NCBI RefSeq assembly: GCF_002970935.1
Contig: NZ_CP027194.1
Location: 806,001 to 870,000 of the forward strand
Length of the DNA: 64,000 nt
Reading direction: 5' to 3'
Source: Lactobacillus sp. CBA3606
Lineage (GTDB): Bacteria > Bacillota > Bacilli > Lactobacillales > Lactobacillaceae
Position numbers and translations under genes: made by a program
Part shown: positions 20,214 to 31,482 of the stretch, piece by piece
How positions within the stretch are numbered: position 1 is the stretch's first letter
Layout of the letters: each line of letters begins with the position of its first letter
The notes under the pieces: model-generated
What the model saw: the letters and a program-made list of their open reading frames with translations, nothing else
Database searches by the model: none
Told to the model about the DNA's origin: nothing

Positions 20214-20729
20214 ATGCAATTAAATCCTTTTACCGCCGTCTTACCCAGTGCGTCTGGCTTAACCAAATTAACAGCTGGGACCACACCCTGGGCAGCGGCT
20301 GATGACCACGTCCAAGCTGGTGCCAGTTATTATTGGTACGAACTGACTCAAAATGGGATTCATCAATGGCGCCTCATCGCCCAATGGCCAACCGACGTCA
20401 CTGTCACCAGTATGGTCCCCGGGCTGATGAATACCGTGCTCTATCCGCAACAACCCGTCATTGAAATGTTAATTGATGATTGGGTCGGTCACTTTCCCAA
20501 AGCCTTGGAATTCACCGATACAGTCGGCGTCACCCATCGCCTTTGGCAGATTACCGATACCGACGTTAATGCCGACATCACAGCGGCCATGGCACCAGTG
20601 GCACCCCGTCAAAGTTGGTTAACTACGACCAGCACTCCGCTAGTCATGCTAGTTGCCGACCAAGAATGGGCCAAATTCAAGACGCCCGTCACGATTCCAG
20701 ACCATTTAATTAATCTGTTCAAAGCTTAA
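20214..20729 (+). CDS. Protein of unknown function (171 residues)
   Basis: I do not recognise this protein. The ATG at 20214 is nine bases after a strong AGGAGG; the frame is open further upstream but without a binding site. It has no signal peptide, membrane helix or cysteine, is acidic, and is rich in Trp (nine), Thr and Pro. Stretches such as GASYYWYELTQNGIHQWRLIAQWP and LIDDWVGHFPKALEFTD suggest a folded beta-rich cytoplasmic domain. It stands alone between ruvA (divergent) and yfhO (convergent), with its own promoter and terminator. Codon use resembles its neighbours, so it is not an obvious recent import. Confidence 0.85.
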   Translation: MQLNPFTAVLPSASGLTKLTAGTTPWAAADDHVQAGASYYWYELTQNGIHQWRLIAQWPTDVTVTSMVPGLMNTVLYPQQPVIEMLIDDWVGHFPKALEFTDTVGVTHRLWQITDTDVNADITAAMAPVAPRQSWLTTTSTPLVMLVADQEWAKFKTPVTIPDHLINLFKA

Positions 20730-20734
20730 CCGAC

Positions 20735-20766
20735 AAGACCGATGGCACCTAGCGTCGGTCTTTTTT
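20735..20766. terminator. Bidirectional terminator between the unknown gene and yfhO
   Basis: Eight-base arms (20735-20742 and 20755-20762) are followed by a plus-strand T-run. The last codons of the convergent yfhO gene end inside the loop, so this mainly serves the plus-strand gene. Confidence 0.8.
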
Positions 20767-23700
20767 GCGCCACCAACGCCAACTAAGCCAACCCATTAGC
20801 CCGACACTGATCACCCCACTGAGGACGCTTAACCCCAGCCCAAGCTTTAAGCCGGGCGTGCGATAAGTCAACTTAATCACGTGTTTGCCAGCCGCTAAGC
20901 GGGCCCCAACAAAGGCTTTGTTGACTACTTGGGTGGCGGTCGTGCGCCCATCTACTTGTAATTGCCAACCAGTTGAATATGGGATACTCGTCGTTAACAC
21001 CGTGGGTTTAGTCGTCGTGGTCGTCCCGGTTACTTGATTAGCACCAACCTTTAAGTGCGCTAAGCCTTGGCGTTGCAGGTGGTGAGTTTGTCGGGTATAA
21101 CTTTTACCGAACGGCACAGCAACTAATTCGGCCTGCTTGAACTTTAACCCTTGAACCTGAGTAAAGTTTAAGGTAATAACTTTGCGCGCATGGGTGCTGT
21201 ACCCCAAATTGATGACTGCTGATTTCCGGGGCTCATAATCGGACATGTTAGTCGTCCCTAATTGACTAAAGCTAGCGAGATTATCCGTCGTTTGCGCCGT
21301 CAAAGTATAGCCACTGGCACTTAAATTCCCCTTCAAGCCATCGCGCAACCGATTTATTTGATCAATCTTAGTATTGGGACGAGCTGTTAACGTACTGGTC
21401 TGCTGGCTGACTGTCATGGCATGTTGAATCGAAGACCGTTGATAAGTGATGCCTTTTAGCACCAAATAAAGTTCCGTCCGTCGATACTTTTTTGGTTGTT
21501 TAATCGTTAAAGTCACCGGTAACGCGTGGCCTTGAACATCACTGGTTAACGCAGTCAAACCGTTTTGATTGGCCGCTTGGTTTTGAGCAACTATCTTTTG
21601 GTTGGCCGCCACTAAGGCCAAAACCGATTTTGTTGGCTTAGTCATCCCCGTTGCCGGGGCCAAGCTTTGACGTTGTTCCGGCGTTAACATGCTGGTCGTC
21701 GCTGGCAACTTCGATAAGACATTGTTCGAACTGCCAGTTGCGTGTTGATTGCGATAAATGATGACCTTATCCGTCGAATCTAACGTCGTTGTATCATCAG
21801 TTTGGGCCGTATAAGCCACCGCTTTACGCTGTGACCGTGGTCGAACTGTCGTGACGCCTTTAGCGGGGGTCGTCGTTAAGGCCCCCTGCAATAACGCTTG
21901 TTCTCGGTCAACCGCTGATAAATGGTTAAAGGCGGTCTTTGTCAGTTGCTGTGTCTGCGTATAGACCAATGGTAATGCGCTTTTAGACGCTAACAACACG
22001 GTGCCGGTATGGTTACTCAAGCCATATATAAATTGATCCGCATAGATCTTAGGCAACCCTTTGGCCGTCTTAACGACCCGATAACCAGCTGGTAGGGCTT
22101 GCCCTTTCAACTGATCTTCACGAACAAACAAATAGCGCACCCCTAATAGATTACTTAAAGTCGTCCGCTGATCCAACGTTCCTAACGGTGAATTCATCGC
22201 ATAATCCGCATTGCCTAAAGCTTGGCTCAATTGCCCAACATACGCATTTTGTACGGAAAAATACGACCCCACGGTATGAGTGCCTAAAACCATTGGAATA
22301 TCACTTTCCGCCGACCGCATCGTATAGTAATTGGGGCCTAAGGCGGTGCGATAAAAGCCCCGTTGTGGGAGGTTAGCTTGAGCGCCATCTAGGTATCCAT
22401 GAACCCATTTCATTGCCGTGCCCTGCCGCAACTGTTCACTACTTCCAGAAGTCGTATTAATACTCAGCCAACCCAAGCCATTATTAGCTAAGTTCAGCGT
22501 GACCATCCCCATCAGCAACCACTTAAATTGGCGTTGTGATAGTTTCAGACTTGTTTTAGCTAACAGTAACCCCATTAATGCCAATAAAATCAAATAAGTG
22601 GCAATATCATGTTTACGAATATTTAAATAAAACCCATTAATGAGCCAGATGACCCCTAGTAACCCACAGCTGATGCCAGCAAGCCATTTTAAATCAGCCA
22701 CGGTGAGCTGTGGTAACTGATCGACAAAAATCATCGTGGCATAGGCAAACACCAAGGTTGCCATCAATAACCACCGATTAGATGGCGTCGATAAAACATT
22801 GAAAACCGCCGCAAATGCGGGCACCAAGATTCCCACTAACATCGCGAGTAAGACCCAATTCAAATAACGATAACGTTTGAAATGCCGTAAGGTGTAAATC
22901 GCCCCAATAAAACTAATACTACTGAGCCCCAAAGTGACCCAATATTGCACGCTACCACCATTAGTTAATAATCGGTTCGGCAAATTAACGTAATAGTTGA
23001 TGGGATACGTCCACAGCCCATTGGCAAAATCAAAACTCGTCCGCGTTGCATGGAACATCGCTAAAATGGTTGGCACTAAAATCACCCCGGCCATCGTCAC
23101 ACCGAGTGTCACCGCCACTAACAAGCGCCAGAACAACCCCCAAAATGACCGGAGTTGCGCCCCACTTGACCGCAAGTGACCATAGCGGACAAGCGCATAA
23201 ATCAGGCTGCCTAACGCTAATAAATAAGCAAAGTAAAAGTTACTCATAATCACAATTGCGGTAATCAAGCTCAATGGTAACCAGTGGTGCCCCCGCAAGA
23301 CCCGTTCAATGGCCCAACAAAGGAGTGGAAACCAAATCATGGGTAACAAAAAGAACGGATGATGCATGCCGACATAAAACGTATAGCCCGTAAAGGTATA
23401 CGTCAAAGTCCCAATCAAACGACTAAAGCGACTGAAATGAAACTGCCGACTAAACCCTAAAAAGGCCAGACCGACCACGTATAACCGCAAAATAATTAAT
23501 GCTTGATAACCAAATTCTAGTTTGGCTGGTGGAATCAAGGCCACCAAATAATTAAACGGATCACCGACCACATAATAAGCAAACGTTGTTAATCGATCAG
23601 CACCTAACCCTAGGTTCCACGACCAACTGAACAAACTTTGCTGACCGCTTTGCAAGATGTGCTGAAATTCCAACAAAATTGGAAAATGTTGCGCCATGCC

Positions 23701-23820
23701 ATCGACTTCCCAAATCAAAGTCCGGCCGGCCAAAAATAAACTGCCAAATGTAATCGTCGCGATGACTGCAAATAAGCCCGTGTACCACACCCATAGCGGC
23801 ATTTTTCGTAATTTAAGCAA
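20749..23820 (-). CDS. yfhO: YfhO-family polytopic membrane protein (putative GT-C glycosyltransferase)
   Basis: This protein of about 1,023 residues has roughly a dozen membrane helices in its first half, a large extracytoplasmic region (about 480-980) and a last helix before the basic tail WRRWWRKKDRR-like end. The first external loop carries WEVDGMAQHFPILLEF, where GT-C enzymes keep a catalytic acid. YfhO proteins of Bacillus and Listeria add sugars to lipoteichoic acid, so the same role is likely here; acceptor and sugar are unknown. I chose a TTG start at 23820, seven bases after AAAGGGG, because the TTG at 23856 has no binding site. Coding strand faces the unknown gene. Confidence 0.87.
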   Translation of the reverse strand: MLKLRKMPLWVWYTGLFAVIATITFGSLFLAGRTLIWEVDGMAQHFPILLEFQHILQSGQQSLFSWSWNLGLGADRLTTFAYYVVGDPFNYLVALIPPAKLEFGYQALIILRLYVVGLAFLGFSRQFHFSRFSRLIGTLTYTFTGYTFYVGMHHPFFLLPMIWFPLLCWAIERVLRGHHWLPLSLITAIVIMSNFYFAYLLALGSLIYALVRYGHLRSSGAQLRSFWGLFWRLLVAVTLGVTMAGVILVPTILAMFHATRTSFDFANGLWTYPINYYVNLPNRLLTNGGSVQYWVTLGLSSISFIGAIYTLRHFKRYRYLNWVLLAMLVGILVPAFAAVFNVLSTPSNRWLLMATLVFAYATMIFVDQLPQLTVADLKWLAGISCGLLGVIWLINGFYLNIRKHDIATYLILLALMGLLLAKTSLKLSQRQFKWLLMGMVTLNLANNGLGWLSINTTSGSSEQLRQGTAMKWVHGYLDGAQANLPQRGFYRTALGPNYYTMRSAESDIPMVLGTHTVGSYFSVQNAYVGQLSQALGNADYAMNSPLGTLDQRTTLSNLLGVRYLFVREDQLKGQALPAGYRVVKTAKGLPKIYADQFIYGLSNHTGTVLLASKSALPLVYTQTQQLTKTAFNHLSAVDREQALLQGALTTTPAKGVTTVRPRSQRKAVAYTAQTDDTTTLDSTDKVIIYRNQHATGSSNNVLSKLPATTSMLTPEQRQSLAPATGMTKPTKSVLALVAANQKIVAQNQAANQNGLTALTSDVQGHALPVTLTIKQPKKYRRTELYLVLKGITYQRSSIQHAMTVSQQTSTLTARPNTKIDQINRLRDGLKGNLSASGYTLTAQTTDNLASFSQLGTTNMSDYEPRKSAVINLGYSTHARKVITLNFTQVQGLKFKQAELVAVPFGKSYTRQTHHLQRQGLAHLKVGANQVTGTTTTTKPTVLTTSIPYSTGWQLQVDGRTTATQVVNKAFVGARLAAGKHVIKLTYRTPGLKLGLGLSVLSGVISVGLMGWLSWRWWRKKDRR

Positions 23821-23967
23821 AATCTGGTCCCCTTTATTAATTGTGGCACGCCACAATCCCCATTCTATATGCGTTAAAATAATGGTTTAATTTTACCATG
23901 AAACCATTAATCGTCACTAATTTGCTGCCAATCTTTAGGGTTTTCTACTGATTCAATTTGTATGTGC

Positions 23968-24003
23968 AAAAAAAACGAGTTTGAGCAGACCCCCAAACTC
24001 GTT
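23968..24003 (-). terminator. Rho-independent terminator after mutL
   Basis: Ten-base perfect arms (23974-23983 and 23994-24003) are followed on the minus strand by eight T. It lies 9 bases after the mutL stop. Confidence 0.9.
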
Positions 24004-24011
24004 ACTGCCTA

Positions 24012-25979
24012 TCATAGCTGTTGCGCATCGTGATTATCTTGAATGCGTTTGAACATCTTTTCCATATCGGAATTGGTAAAGTGAACCGTCACCGGCCGAC
24101 CATGCGGGCAGTTAAACGGATTTTCACAACTTGGTAACTTGGCTAATAACGCTTGTGCTTGCCGATCATCTAAATGATGATTGGCTTTAATGGCCCGTTT
24201 ACACGACATCATAATCGCCGCTTTTTCGCGGAATTGCGCAACGGTTAGCTTAGCATCTTGGAGCAACCAATCCACCATTTCTTTAATCGTCTCGGTCTCT
24301 TGACCGGCTTTAAACCACGTTGGATGGGTATGGACGATAAAACTATTACCCCCAAAAGCTTCTAAGTTAAGTCCCAGCGCTGCTAGTAACGGCAACTTCT
24401 CTTGGATTTTCAAGACATCACTAGTCGGATAATCTAGAATAATCGGAACTAACAAGTTCTGCTGATTCGGACTGACCTCACCAATCGCTTGCCGATAATA
24501 CTCATAATTAATCCGCTCCTGCGCTGCATGTTGATCCAAGATATACATCCCATCTTCCGCTTCCGCCAATAAATACGTACCATGCATTTGGCCTAAATAG
24601 CGTAACGCCGGAAAACGTTCCGCAGCTGGGGCCGTCGTCGTGGCTGGTTGAATCGCAACCGATGTTGGTGCAACTGGTTGTGACTGTGCTGGTCCAAATG
24701 GCTGGACACCGGCTTCCGACTGATACTTTTCATCAAACTGAGTAACCGCTGGTGTCGTTAATTCGGCCTGATCACTAATCATAATCGGTGTGGTCGCTGT
24801 CTTGGGTGCGGCACTCGTGGCTGCTGAAGTAACCGCACGGGTTGGACTAGCCGCCGTCGCAGTCATTGGCGCCGTTGAAGTGGTCAATTGCGGTGCATGC
24901 TGTGAAGAAGCCGCATTCAAGTCAATCGCTAATTGATCGGTATTCAGCCGTTCGCGTCGATGACTGCCCAGATTAGTTAACGCCGATGGAATTAAATTAA
25001 TTTGGGCTAACCGGTCAGTAATCGTCGTACTAATCAGCTTAGCTAGTTCAGGCTCTTGGCTTAACCGGACTTCTTGTTTCGTCGGATGCACATTCACATC
25101 CACTAACAAGGGGTCCATCGTCAACGCAATGACCGCAATCGGATAACGACCGACCATTAATTTTGAGCCATAGCCTTTGATAATGGCCTTCGTGAGTTGC
25201 TGATTTTTAATGGCACGACCATTGATTAAGAGCGAAATATATTGCCGACTCGCACGGGTCAATTCAGGTAACGCAATGTAGCCGGTCACCTGATAGTCCG
25301 CCGTGGCGCCTTTAATGGCAACCATCTTACGGGCATTTTGGACACCATAAATTCCGGCAATCACCTGCTGTAAATCCCCACGGCCAGCCGTTTTCAGTAA
25401 CTCCTTTTGATTATGCACTAAGCGAAAGGCCACGGCTGGATAGCTCAACGCTAACCGATTGACCACATCTAAAAGATTGGCTAATTCAGTTTGGGCTGAC
25501 TTCAAATATTTTAACCGTGCCGGCGTATTAAAAAACAACTCGGTGACCGTAATATCGGTCCCTTGCCGCAATGGCGCTGGTTTTTGTTGTAGGAGTTTGC
25601 CCCCACGATAATGAATCTGGGTCCCCGTCTCACCCGTACTCGTCTGCAAGACGACATCCGCAACTGACGCAATACTGGGTAACGCTTCGCCCCGAAATCC
25701 GAGTGAATGCACGCGAAACAAGTCTTCACGTGATGTGATTTTACTCGTCGCATGCCGCTTAAATGCCGTTAAAACGTCATCGGCTGCAATCCCCGTGCCA
25801 TCATCAATCACCCGAATGGATTGGACACCCGCTTCTGTGACTAAGACATCAATCCGCGTGGCCTGTGCGTCCAACGCATTTTCAACCAGTTCTTTCACTA
25901 CCGATGCCGGTCGTTCCACAACTTCCCCAGCGGCAATTTGATCCGCTAAAACGGATGATAATTCATGGATTTTTCCCAT
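24012..25979 (-). CDS. mutL: DNA mismatch repair protein MutL
   Basis: This 655-residue protein has the GHKL ATPase motifs ELVENALDA (about 31), DDGTGI (about 60) and [10 protein letters not shown] (about 94), a disordered Thr/Ala/Pro-rich linker (about 350-450), and a C-terminal endonuclease/dimer domain. The metal-binding motif [12 protein letters not shown] shows it is the nicking type found in bacteria without Mut[12 protein letters not shown] and CPHGRPVTV complete the site. It follows mutS by 26 bases. Confidence 0.98.
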   Translation of the reverse strand: MGKIHELSSVLADQIAAGEVVERPASVVKELVENALDAQATRIDVLVTEAGVQSIRVIDDGTGIAADDVLTAFKRHATSKITSREDLFRVHSLGFRGEALPSIASVADVVLQTSTGETGTQIHYRGGKLLQQKPAPLRQGTDITVTELFFNTPARLKYLKSAQTELANLLDVVNRLALSYPAVAFRLVHNQKELLKTAGRGDLQQVIAGIYGVQNARKMVAIKGATADYQVTGYIALPELTRASRQYISLLINGRAIKNQQLTKAIIKGYGSKLMVGRYPIAVIALTMDPLLVDVNVHPTKQEVRLSQEPELAKLISTTITDRLAQINLIPSALTNLGSHRRERLNTDQLAIDLNAASSQHAPQLTTSTAPMTATAASPTRAVTSAATSAAPKTATTPIMISDQAELTTPAVTQFDEKYQSEAGVQPFGPAQSQPVAPTSVAIQPATTTAPAAERFPALRYLGQMHGTYLLAEAEDGMYILDQHAAQERINYEYYRQAIGEVSPNQQNLLVPIILDYPTSDVLKIQEKLPLLAALGLNLEAFGGNSFIVHTHPTWFKAGQETETIKEMVDWLLQDAKLTVAQFREKAAIMMSCKRAIKANHHLDDRQAQALLAKLPSCENPFNCPHGRPVTVHFTNSDMEKMFKRIQDNHDAQQL

Positions 25980-26005
25980 CGCAATCGGCCTCTTTTTCTA
26001 AAAAC

Positions 26006-28627
26006 TTACTTCTCTAATTTCTGTTGCCATTTATATAACTGAGTCATGACATCCATTGGCGTCATGGCCATCAGATTCAACGTCTTCATTTGTTGGAGTA
26101 TTTTTTCACCCTTGGTATCCGTTAATGTGGGTTCACTAAACAGCGAAAGTTGGGCTTCCGCAGCGGGCGCCGGTTCGCTAACCGTTGGCGTTGGGGTCAC
26201 GGGCGCAACCGCTGGCGATTCAGCCGGTTCAGCCGTCGTCGCCGTTGTGGCCTGACTTTCCAAGTGCGTCAAAATCGTGTTCGCACGGTTGAGTAAGTTC
26301 GTTGGCATCCCCGCTAGCTTCGCAACATGGACCCCGTAAGATTTATCGGCCGCGCCGGGTTCAACTTTATGCAAAAAGACTAACTCGCCATTTTGTTCCG
26401 TCGCCCCAACGTGCACATTTTGTAACCCCGTCAATTCCTGATCTAGAGTCGTTAATTCATGGTAATGGGTCGAAAACAACGTCTTAGCATGGATATGGTT
26501 ATGCACAAACTCAATAATCGCTTGTGCTAACGCCATCCCATCATAAGTCGCCGTGCCCCGACCAATTTCATCAAATAAAATGAGGCTGTTCGCCGTCGCA
26601 TGCTGTAACGCATTGTTTGCTTCTTGCATTTCAACCATAAAGGTACTCTGCCCAGAAATCAGATCATCCGTCGCCCCAATACGGGTAAAGATTTGATCAA
26701 AAATCGGTAACTGCGCTGATTTCGCTGGCACAAAGCACCCAATTTGCGCCATGATAACTGTCAACGCTAATTGACGCATATACGTGCTTTTCCCAGACAT
26801 ATTGGGTCCCGTGATGAGTAAAACTGTTTCGTCAGGGGTCATTTTGACATCGTTTGGCACATAGCTCTGGTTCCCCATCACCTTTTCAACCACCGGATGA
26901 CGACCATCCACAATCTGCAAATCATGCGACTTAGTCAACGTTGGCCGGACAAATTGATAATCTTCACTCACAACCGCAAAACTTTGGAGCACATCAATTG
27001 CGGCCACGGCCTTAGCCAAGGTCTGAAGCCGTTTGATAGCCCCTTTAACCGTCTCACGAACCTTCGTAAAGAGTTCATACTCAACCTGGGTAGAATGGCT
27101 CTCAGCTTCTAAGATTAAGCTTTCATGGGCTTTAAGCTCCGGTGTGCTAAACCGTTCGGCATTCGTTAACGTTTGCTTGCGTTCATAACGGTCGGCGGGG
27201 AGCTGGGCCAAGTTAGCCTTAGTCACTTCAATATAGTAGCCAAAAACCCGGTTAAAGCCAATTTTTAACGTTTTAATGCCGGTTGTCGCCCGTTCTTGGG
27301 CTTCAAGTTCAGCAATCCACTTCTTCCCATTATTCATGGCATCCCGATACTTATCAAGTTGTGGATCGTAACCGTCCTTAATCACACCCCCATCGGTTAC
27401 CGACAAGGGCGCTTCTTCAACAATCGCTTGTTCAATCAAGTCCGCTACATCTTCGACCGGGTCTAACCGACTCACTTCATCCTTAAAGACCGTCGCATCC
27501 AACGCCGATAAAATATACCGTAATTTTGGAATTTGCCGTAAAGAAGTCTTTAATTGAATCAGGTCCCGACCATTCACGCTCCCAAACGCAACGCGCCCAG
27601 CCAGTCGTTCTAAATCATAAACTTTCACCAATTCTTCTTGTAAATTACTGCGTTCGAAATAATGATCTAATAACGCTGCAACTTTATTTTGCCGGGTTTC
27701 AATATCAGCCTGCACAATCAGGGGCCGTTCTAACCACTGCTTCAACAACCGCCCACCCATGGCCGTTTTAGTTTCATCTAATAACCACAGTAAGGTACCT
27801 TGTTTCTTCCCGGTCCGAATTGAGCGCATTAATTCCAAATTATATTTAGAATTATGATCTAATTTCAAGAAATACGATGGTTCATATGCAATTGCCTTTT
27901 GTAAGTGCGCTAAGCTACGTTTTTGTGTCACGTTGATATACATTAGCAGGTGCGCAACCACTTGCTTTTCAAGGTTAACCGTCAAATCTTGGGTTAAATA
28001 GCTTAATTCCGCTTGTAATTCAACTTGATTTTGTTCCGAAATCAAAATATCAAGGGCCTTAATCTGCTGCCGTAAGGGGGCCGTGACCGAATCGTCCACC
28101 ACGATTTCTTTCGTTTGCAGACTGGTCAACTCATTGATTAAGGCATCATTGGTCGTTAACAGGCTGGTTTTAAGTTCACCCGTCGATAAATCGGCATAGG
28201 CAAACCCGTATTGTCCCTGTGCTTGCACCAAAGCCGTCAAGTAATTATTGGACTTGGCCTGTTCGGCACCACGTTCCAGCGTCGTCCCAGGCGTCACTAA
28301 TTGAATGACTTCTCGTTTAACCATGCCTTTAGCCAGTTTGGGATCTTCCATCTGCTCACAAATCGCAACTTTATAGCCCTTATCAACTAAAATATCAATA
28401 TAATTTTGAACCGCCCGATGTGGCACCCCACACATGGGAATCGGGTTGGCCGCCGAATGATTCCGTGTGGTCAACGTTAACTCTAAGAGCTGGGCCCCTT
28501 TAATCGCATCGTCAAAAAACATTTCATAAAAATCACCGAGCCGATAAAACAAAAATGCATCTGGGTATTGATCTTTAACTGCAAAGTATTGACGCATCAT
28601 CGGCGTATCTTTGGTCTTTTGTGGCAC
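26006..28627 (-). CDS. mutS: DNA mismatch repair protein MutS
   Basis: The 873-residue protein recognises mismatches. The N-terminal clamp has [11 protein letters not shown] with the Phe-x-Glu wedge (about 33-38), the ATPase has [13 protein letters not shown] (about 607), the Walker [16 protein letters not shown], and the C-terminal tail includes a Pro/Ala/Thr-rich linker before the final helix. Length is normal. It heads a mutS-mutL operon, with ymdB just upstream at 26 bases. Confidence 0.98.
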   Translation of the reverse strand: MPQKTKDTPMMRQYFAVKDQYPDAFLFYRLGDFYEMFFDDAIKGAQLLELTLTTRNHSAANPIPMCGVPHRAVQNYIDILVDKGYKVAICEQMEDPKLAKGMVKREVIQLVTPGTTLERGAEQAKSNNYLTALVQAQGQYGFAYADLSTGELKTSLLTTNDALINELTSLQTKEIVVDDSVTAPLRQQIKALDILISEQNQVELQAELSYLTQDLTVNLEKQVVAHLLMYINVTQKRSLAHLQKAIAYEPSYFLKLDHNSKYNLELMRSIRTGKKQGTLLWLLDETKTAMGGRLLKQWLERPLIVQADIETRQNKVAALLDHYFERSNLQEELVKVYDLERLAGRVAFGSVNGRDLIQLKTSLRQIPKLRYILSALDATVFKDEVSRLDPVEDVADLIEQAIVEEAPLSVTDGGVIKDGYDPQLDKYRDAMNNGKKWIAELEAQERATTGIKTLKIGFNRVFGYYIEVTKANLAQLPADRYERKQTLTNAERFSTPELKAHESLILEAESHSTQVEYELFTKVRETVKGAIKRLQTLAKAVAAIDVLQSFAVVSEDYQFVRPTLTKSHDLQIVDGRHPVVEKVMGNQSYVPNDVKMTPDETVLLITGPNMSGKSTYMRQLALTVIMAQIGCFVPAKSAQLPIFDQIFTRIGATDDLISGQSTFMVEMQEANNALQHATANSLILFDEIGRGTATYDGMALAQAIIEFVHNHIHAKTLFSTHYHELTTLDQELTGLQNVHVGATEQNGELVFLHKVEPGAADKSYGVHVAKLAGMPTNLLNRANTILTHLESQATTATTAEPAESPAVAPVTPTPTVSEPAPAAEAQLSLFSEPTLTDTKGEKILQQMKTLNLMAMTPMDVMTQLYKWQQKLEK

Positions 28628-28653
28628 TGTTGTTCCTACTTTCTATTTGAAAA

Positions 28654-29460
28654 TTAATCATCAAAATATGGGTGATCGGGATTAATTAAAATACGTTGAA
28701 TCTTTTTCGCATGGCCTGTTTTACCATCCACATCAATCAAGCAACCAGATAAGACGGCCGGACTATCTTCTTGTACGTTAAAACGCGTCGGCATCTGTTC
28801 TAAAAAGCGTCCAATCACATTCTCACGTGTCATCCCTAGAATTCCATTATAAGGACCTGTAAAACCAACGTCACTTAAAAAGGCCGTTCCGGCTGGTAGG
28901 ACCCGATTGTCACTCGTTTGAACATGGGTATGCGTCCCAATAACCGCACTAACTTGCCCATCGAGATACCACGCCATCGCTTCTTTTTCACTAGTTGTCT
29001 CCGCATGCAGATCAATAAAAATATTAGGGGTCTGTTCCCGTAATTCTTTAATGAGTGGGGCCACAGTCAAAAATGGATTCGCAAGATTTTGTCCCATGAA
29101 AACATTGCCTTGTAAGTTAATAACGGCTAATTTTTCGGTATTGACGTTCACCATCGTATAACCGGTACCCGGGGTCGTTGCAGTTGGAAAGTTCAACGGC
29201 CGCACTAGCTTTTTCGCATCGCCAATGAAGTCAAAGATTTCATCATTATCCCAAGTATGATTGCCCATCGTGATTACATCGGCGCCCGCAGTTAAAAAGT
29301 CCTTATAGACTTCCCGATTAATCCCACGACCACGGGTTGAGTTTTCACCATTAACAATGGTCACTTGGGGCTTGTAACGCCGCTTCAGCTTTGGCAAATA
29401 CATCTCAATTGCCGCCTGACCGACATTACCCATTACATCACCTACAAATAGAATTCGCAT
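28654..29460 (-). CDS. ymdB: YmdB-type metallophosphoesterase (2',3'-cyclic nucleotide phosphodiesterase)
   Basis: The protein has 268 residues with metal-ligand motifs FVGDVMGN (5-12), NGENS (about 39), MGNHTWDN (about 66), DLHAETTSEK and GTHTHVQT. In Bacillus YmdB hydrolyses 2',3'-cyclic nucleotides, affects biofilm and motility decisions, and lies next to rny as it does here. A terminator separates it from rny, so it probably has its own promoter. Confidence 0.93.
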   Translation of the reverse strand: MRILFVGDVMGNVGQAAIEMYLPKLKRRYKPQVTIVNGENSTRGRGINREVYKDFLTAGADVITMGNHTWDNDEIFDFIGDAKKLVRPLNFPTATTPGTGYTMVNVNTEKLAVINLQGNVFMGQNLANPFLTVAPLIKELREQTPNIFIDLHAETTSEKEAMAWYLDGQVSAVIGTHTHVQTSDNRVLPAGTAFLSDVGFTGPYNGILGMTRENVIGRFLEQMPTRFNVQEDSPAVLSGCLIDVDGKTGHAKKIQRILINPDHPYFDD

Positions 29461-29543
29461 ATATTGCTCCCTTGTTTAAGTTATATCAATTATTTTAGCA
29501 TTAATTTCCATCGAAAAGTGAATTCATTCTTTAGCTTAGACGC

Positions 29544-29581
29544 AAAAAAAATAAGTTTAAGACAAAATTGTCTTAAACTTA
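29544..29581 (-). terminator. Rho-independent terminator after rny
   Basis: Fourteen-base perfect arms (29552-29565 and 29568-29581) are followed on the minus strand by eight T, directly after the rny stop. Confidence 0.92.
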
Positions 29582-29589
29582 CTGCCAAA

Positions 29590-31149
29590 TTATTTAGCGT
29601 AATCAACTGCGCGAATTTCACGAATCACTGTTACTTTAATGTGACCTGGATATTCAAGTTCATTTTCAATTTGCTTTTTAATATCGTGTGCCAAAACAGT
29701 TGCCTGTAAATCAGAAATCTCTTTTGGTTTAACGATAACTCGAATTTCACGACCCGCTTGAATTGCATAGCTCTTCTTGACGCCATCCTCATCATTCGCA
29801 ATCGCTTCAAGTTTTTCAAGTCGATGGATATAATTCTCCAACGATTCGCTTCGAGCGCCTGGACGTGCCGCAGAAATAGCATCCGCAGTCGCGACCAAGA
29901 CTGCAATAATTGATTTTGCTTCAACATCCCCATGATGGGACGCAATCGTATTGATTACAGTTGGACTTTCTTTATACTTAGTTGTCAATTCCACGCCAAT
30001 TTCAACGTGAGAGCCTTCGATCTCGTGATCGACGGCTTTACCAATATCGTGTAATAACCCTGCGCGTTTCGCTACAGTAACATCTTCACCAAGTTCAGCG
30101 GCCAAAACGCCCGCCAACTTCGCAACTTCAATTGAATGATTTAAGACATTTTGACCATAACTGGTCCGATAATTCAATCGGCCCACCATCTTAATCAAAT
30201 CAGGATGCATGCCATGCAATCCTAAGTCAAAGACGGTTTGTTCCCCAGTCTCACGAATCTTTTCATCCATTTCTTTCCGGGCTTTTTCAACCATCTCTTC
30301 AATCCGTGCCGGATGAATCCGACCATCTTGAATTAATTTTTCGAGCGCAATTTTAGCAATTTCGCGTCGAATTGGGTCAAATCCACTCAAAACGACCGCT
30401 TCTGGGGTATCATCAATGATTAAATCAATCCCCGTAAGCGTTTCAAGCGTCCGAATATTTCGACCTTCACGGCCAATAATGCGGCCCTTCATGTCGTCAT
30501 TTGGCAAGGAAACCACTGAGACGGTGGTTTCAGAAACCATATCCGCCGCACTTTGCTGAATCGCTTGCACGATTAAGTTTTTGGCTTCCTTTTCAGATTG
30601 CGATTTAACTTCGTCCGTACTTTCTTTGATCATCACGGCCCGCTCATGCGTTAATTGATCCCGCGTTTGCGTTAAAATCCGTTCCCGCGCTTGGTCTTGT
30701 GACAAGGCGGCGACCTTTTCTAATTCAGCTTGACGTTGCGTGATTAGTGAAGCTGCACTTTGTTGCTGTTGTTCAACCCGTTTTTGCTCATTGGCAATTT
30801 TATCTTCCTTTTTGCCTAAAGCGTCCTCGCGTTTTTCAAAAGTATTCTCTTTGTGGTCCAAAGTTTCTTCGCGTTGTAACAACCGGTCTTCCTGCTTTTG
30901 CACTTCATTCCGGCGTTGCTTCAACTCGTTTTCTACTTCAGATCGATAACGGTGACTCTCTTCTTTGGATTCGAGAATCTTTTCCTTTTTTTGAGTCTCC
31001 GCTGCTCTTTTAGCCTCAGAAATAATACCTTCGGCGGTGTTCTTGGCCACGTCCAACTTTTTCTCTTGGACATTCTTACGAACATAATAACCAATCCCAT
31101 AGCCGACAACAATTGCGATGACTGCGAGGATTATACCGAAAACATTCAT
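29590..31149 (-). CDS. rny: Ribonuclease Y
   Basis: This 519-residue membrane-anchored endoribonuclease initiates mRNA decay. It has one N-terminal helix (about 3-25), a long charged coiled coil (about 30-190), a KH domain with [15 protein letters not shown] (about 214), and an HD domain with [12 protein letters not shown] (about 362). Length matches B. subtilis RNase Y. Promoter and terminator flank it, so it is a single-gene unit. Confidence 0.98.
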   Translation of the reverse strand: MNVFGIILAVIAIVVGYGIGYYVRKNVQEKKLDVAKNTAEGIISEAKRAAETQKKEKILESKEESHRYRSEVENELKQRRNEVQKQEDRLLQREETLDHKENTFEKREDALGKKEDKIANEQKRVEQQQQSAASLITQRQAELEKVAALSQDQARERILTQTRDQLTHERAVMIKESTDEVKSQSEKEAKNLIVQAIQQSAADMVSETTVSVVSLPNDDMKGRIIGREGRNIRTLETLTGIDLIIDDTPEAVVLSGFDPIRREIAKIALEKLIQDGRIHPARIEEMVEKARKEMDEKIRETGEQTVFDLGLHGMHPDLIKMVGRLNYRTSYGQNVLNHSIEVAKLAGVLAAELGEDVTVAKRAGLLHDIGKAVDHEIEGSHVEIGVELTTKYKESPTVINTIASHHGDVEAKSIIAVLVATADAISAARPGARSESLENYIHRLEKLEAIANDEDGVKKSYAIQAGREIRVIVKPKEISDLQATVLAHDIKKQIENELEYPGHIKVTVIREIRAVDYAK

Positions 31150-31238
31150 GTTTCCACCTCCGCATCACCAAAATCCAGTTAACATAAAATCAACTACAAA
31201 TTTTCAGATGTTATATTTTGATTACTTACACACTTGTT

Positions 31239-31267
31239 ATTCTAATGTTTGAAACTAGCAGTGTCAA
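31239..31267 (-). promoter_or_regulatory. Promoter of rny
   Basis: A consensus TTGACA (31262-31267) and TAGAAT (31239-31244) are 17 bases apart on the minus strand, about 90 bases before the rny start. Confidence 0.85.
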
Positions 31268-31432
31268 CTTAAAGTCTTATGTGAAGCCATTATTTTCCCG
31301 GTCCTCCGACCATCGATGACCAATTGAGCAGCCGCTAAATCCTGTTTTCCATCAATCGTGTGTTGCCTAAAAGTAATGCTACCGCTGACTAATGGTTCGT
31401 TTTAATTGCCACAATGTTGGCATCGAATTTTG
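31264..31432 (-). pseudogene. Possible relic of a small zinc-ribbon-like gene
   Basis: The stretch between recA and rny (31150-31482) has no intact gene. One minus-strand frame reads HKIRCQHCGN, a TAA stop, then about 43 open codons beginning NEPLVSGSITFRQ and ending MASHKTLS with a TGA that overlaps the rny -35. The CxxCG motif, the even codon use and the clean end look like a former small protein of about 56 residues. No start codon with a binding site is visible. Short open stretches can occur by chance, so this is tentative. Confidence 0.3.
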
Positions 31433-31437
31433 TGTCA

Positions 31438-31471
31438 CAAAAAAGACGCTTGGAAATTTATCCAAGCGTCT
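31438..31471 (-). terminator. Rho-independent terminator after recA
   Basis: Ten-base arms (31444-31453 and 31462-31471) are followed on the minus strand by six T, 11 bases after the recA stop. Confidence 0.9.
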
Positions 31472-31482
31472 CGAGATTAACT

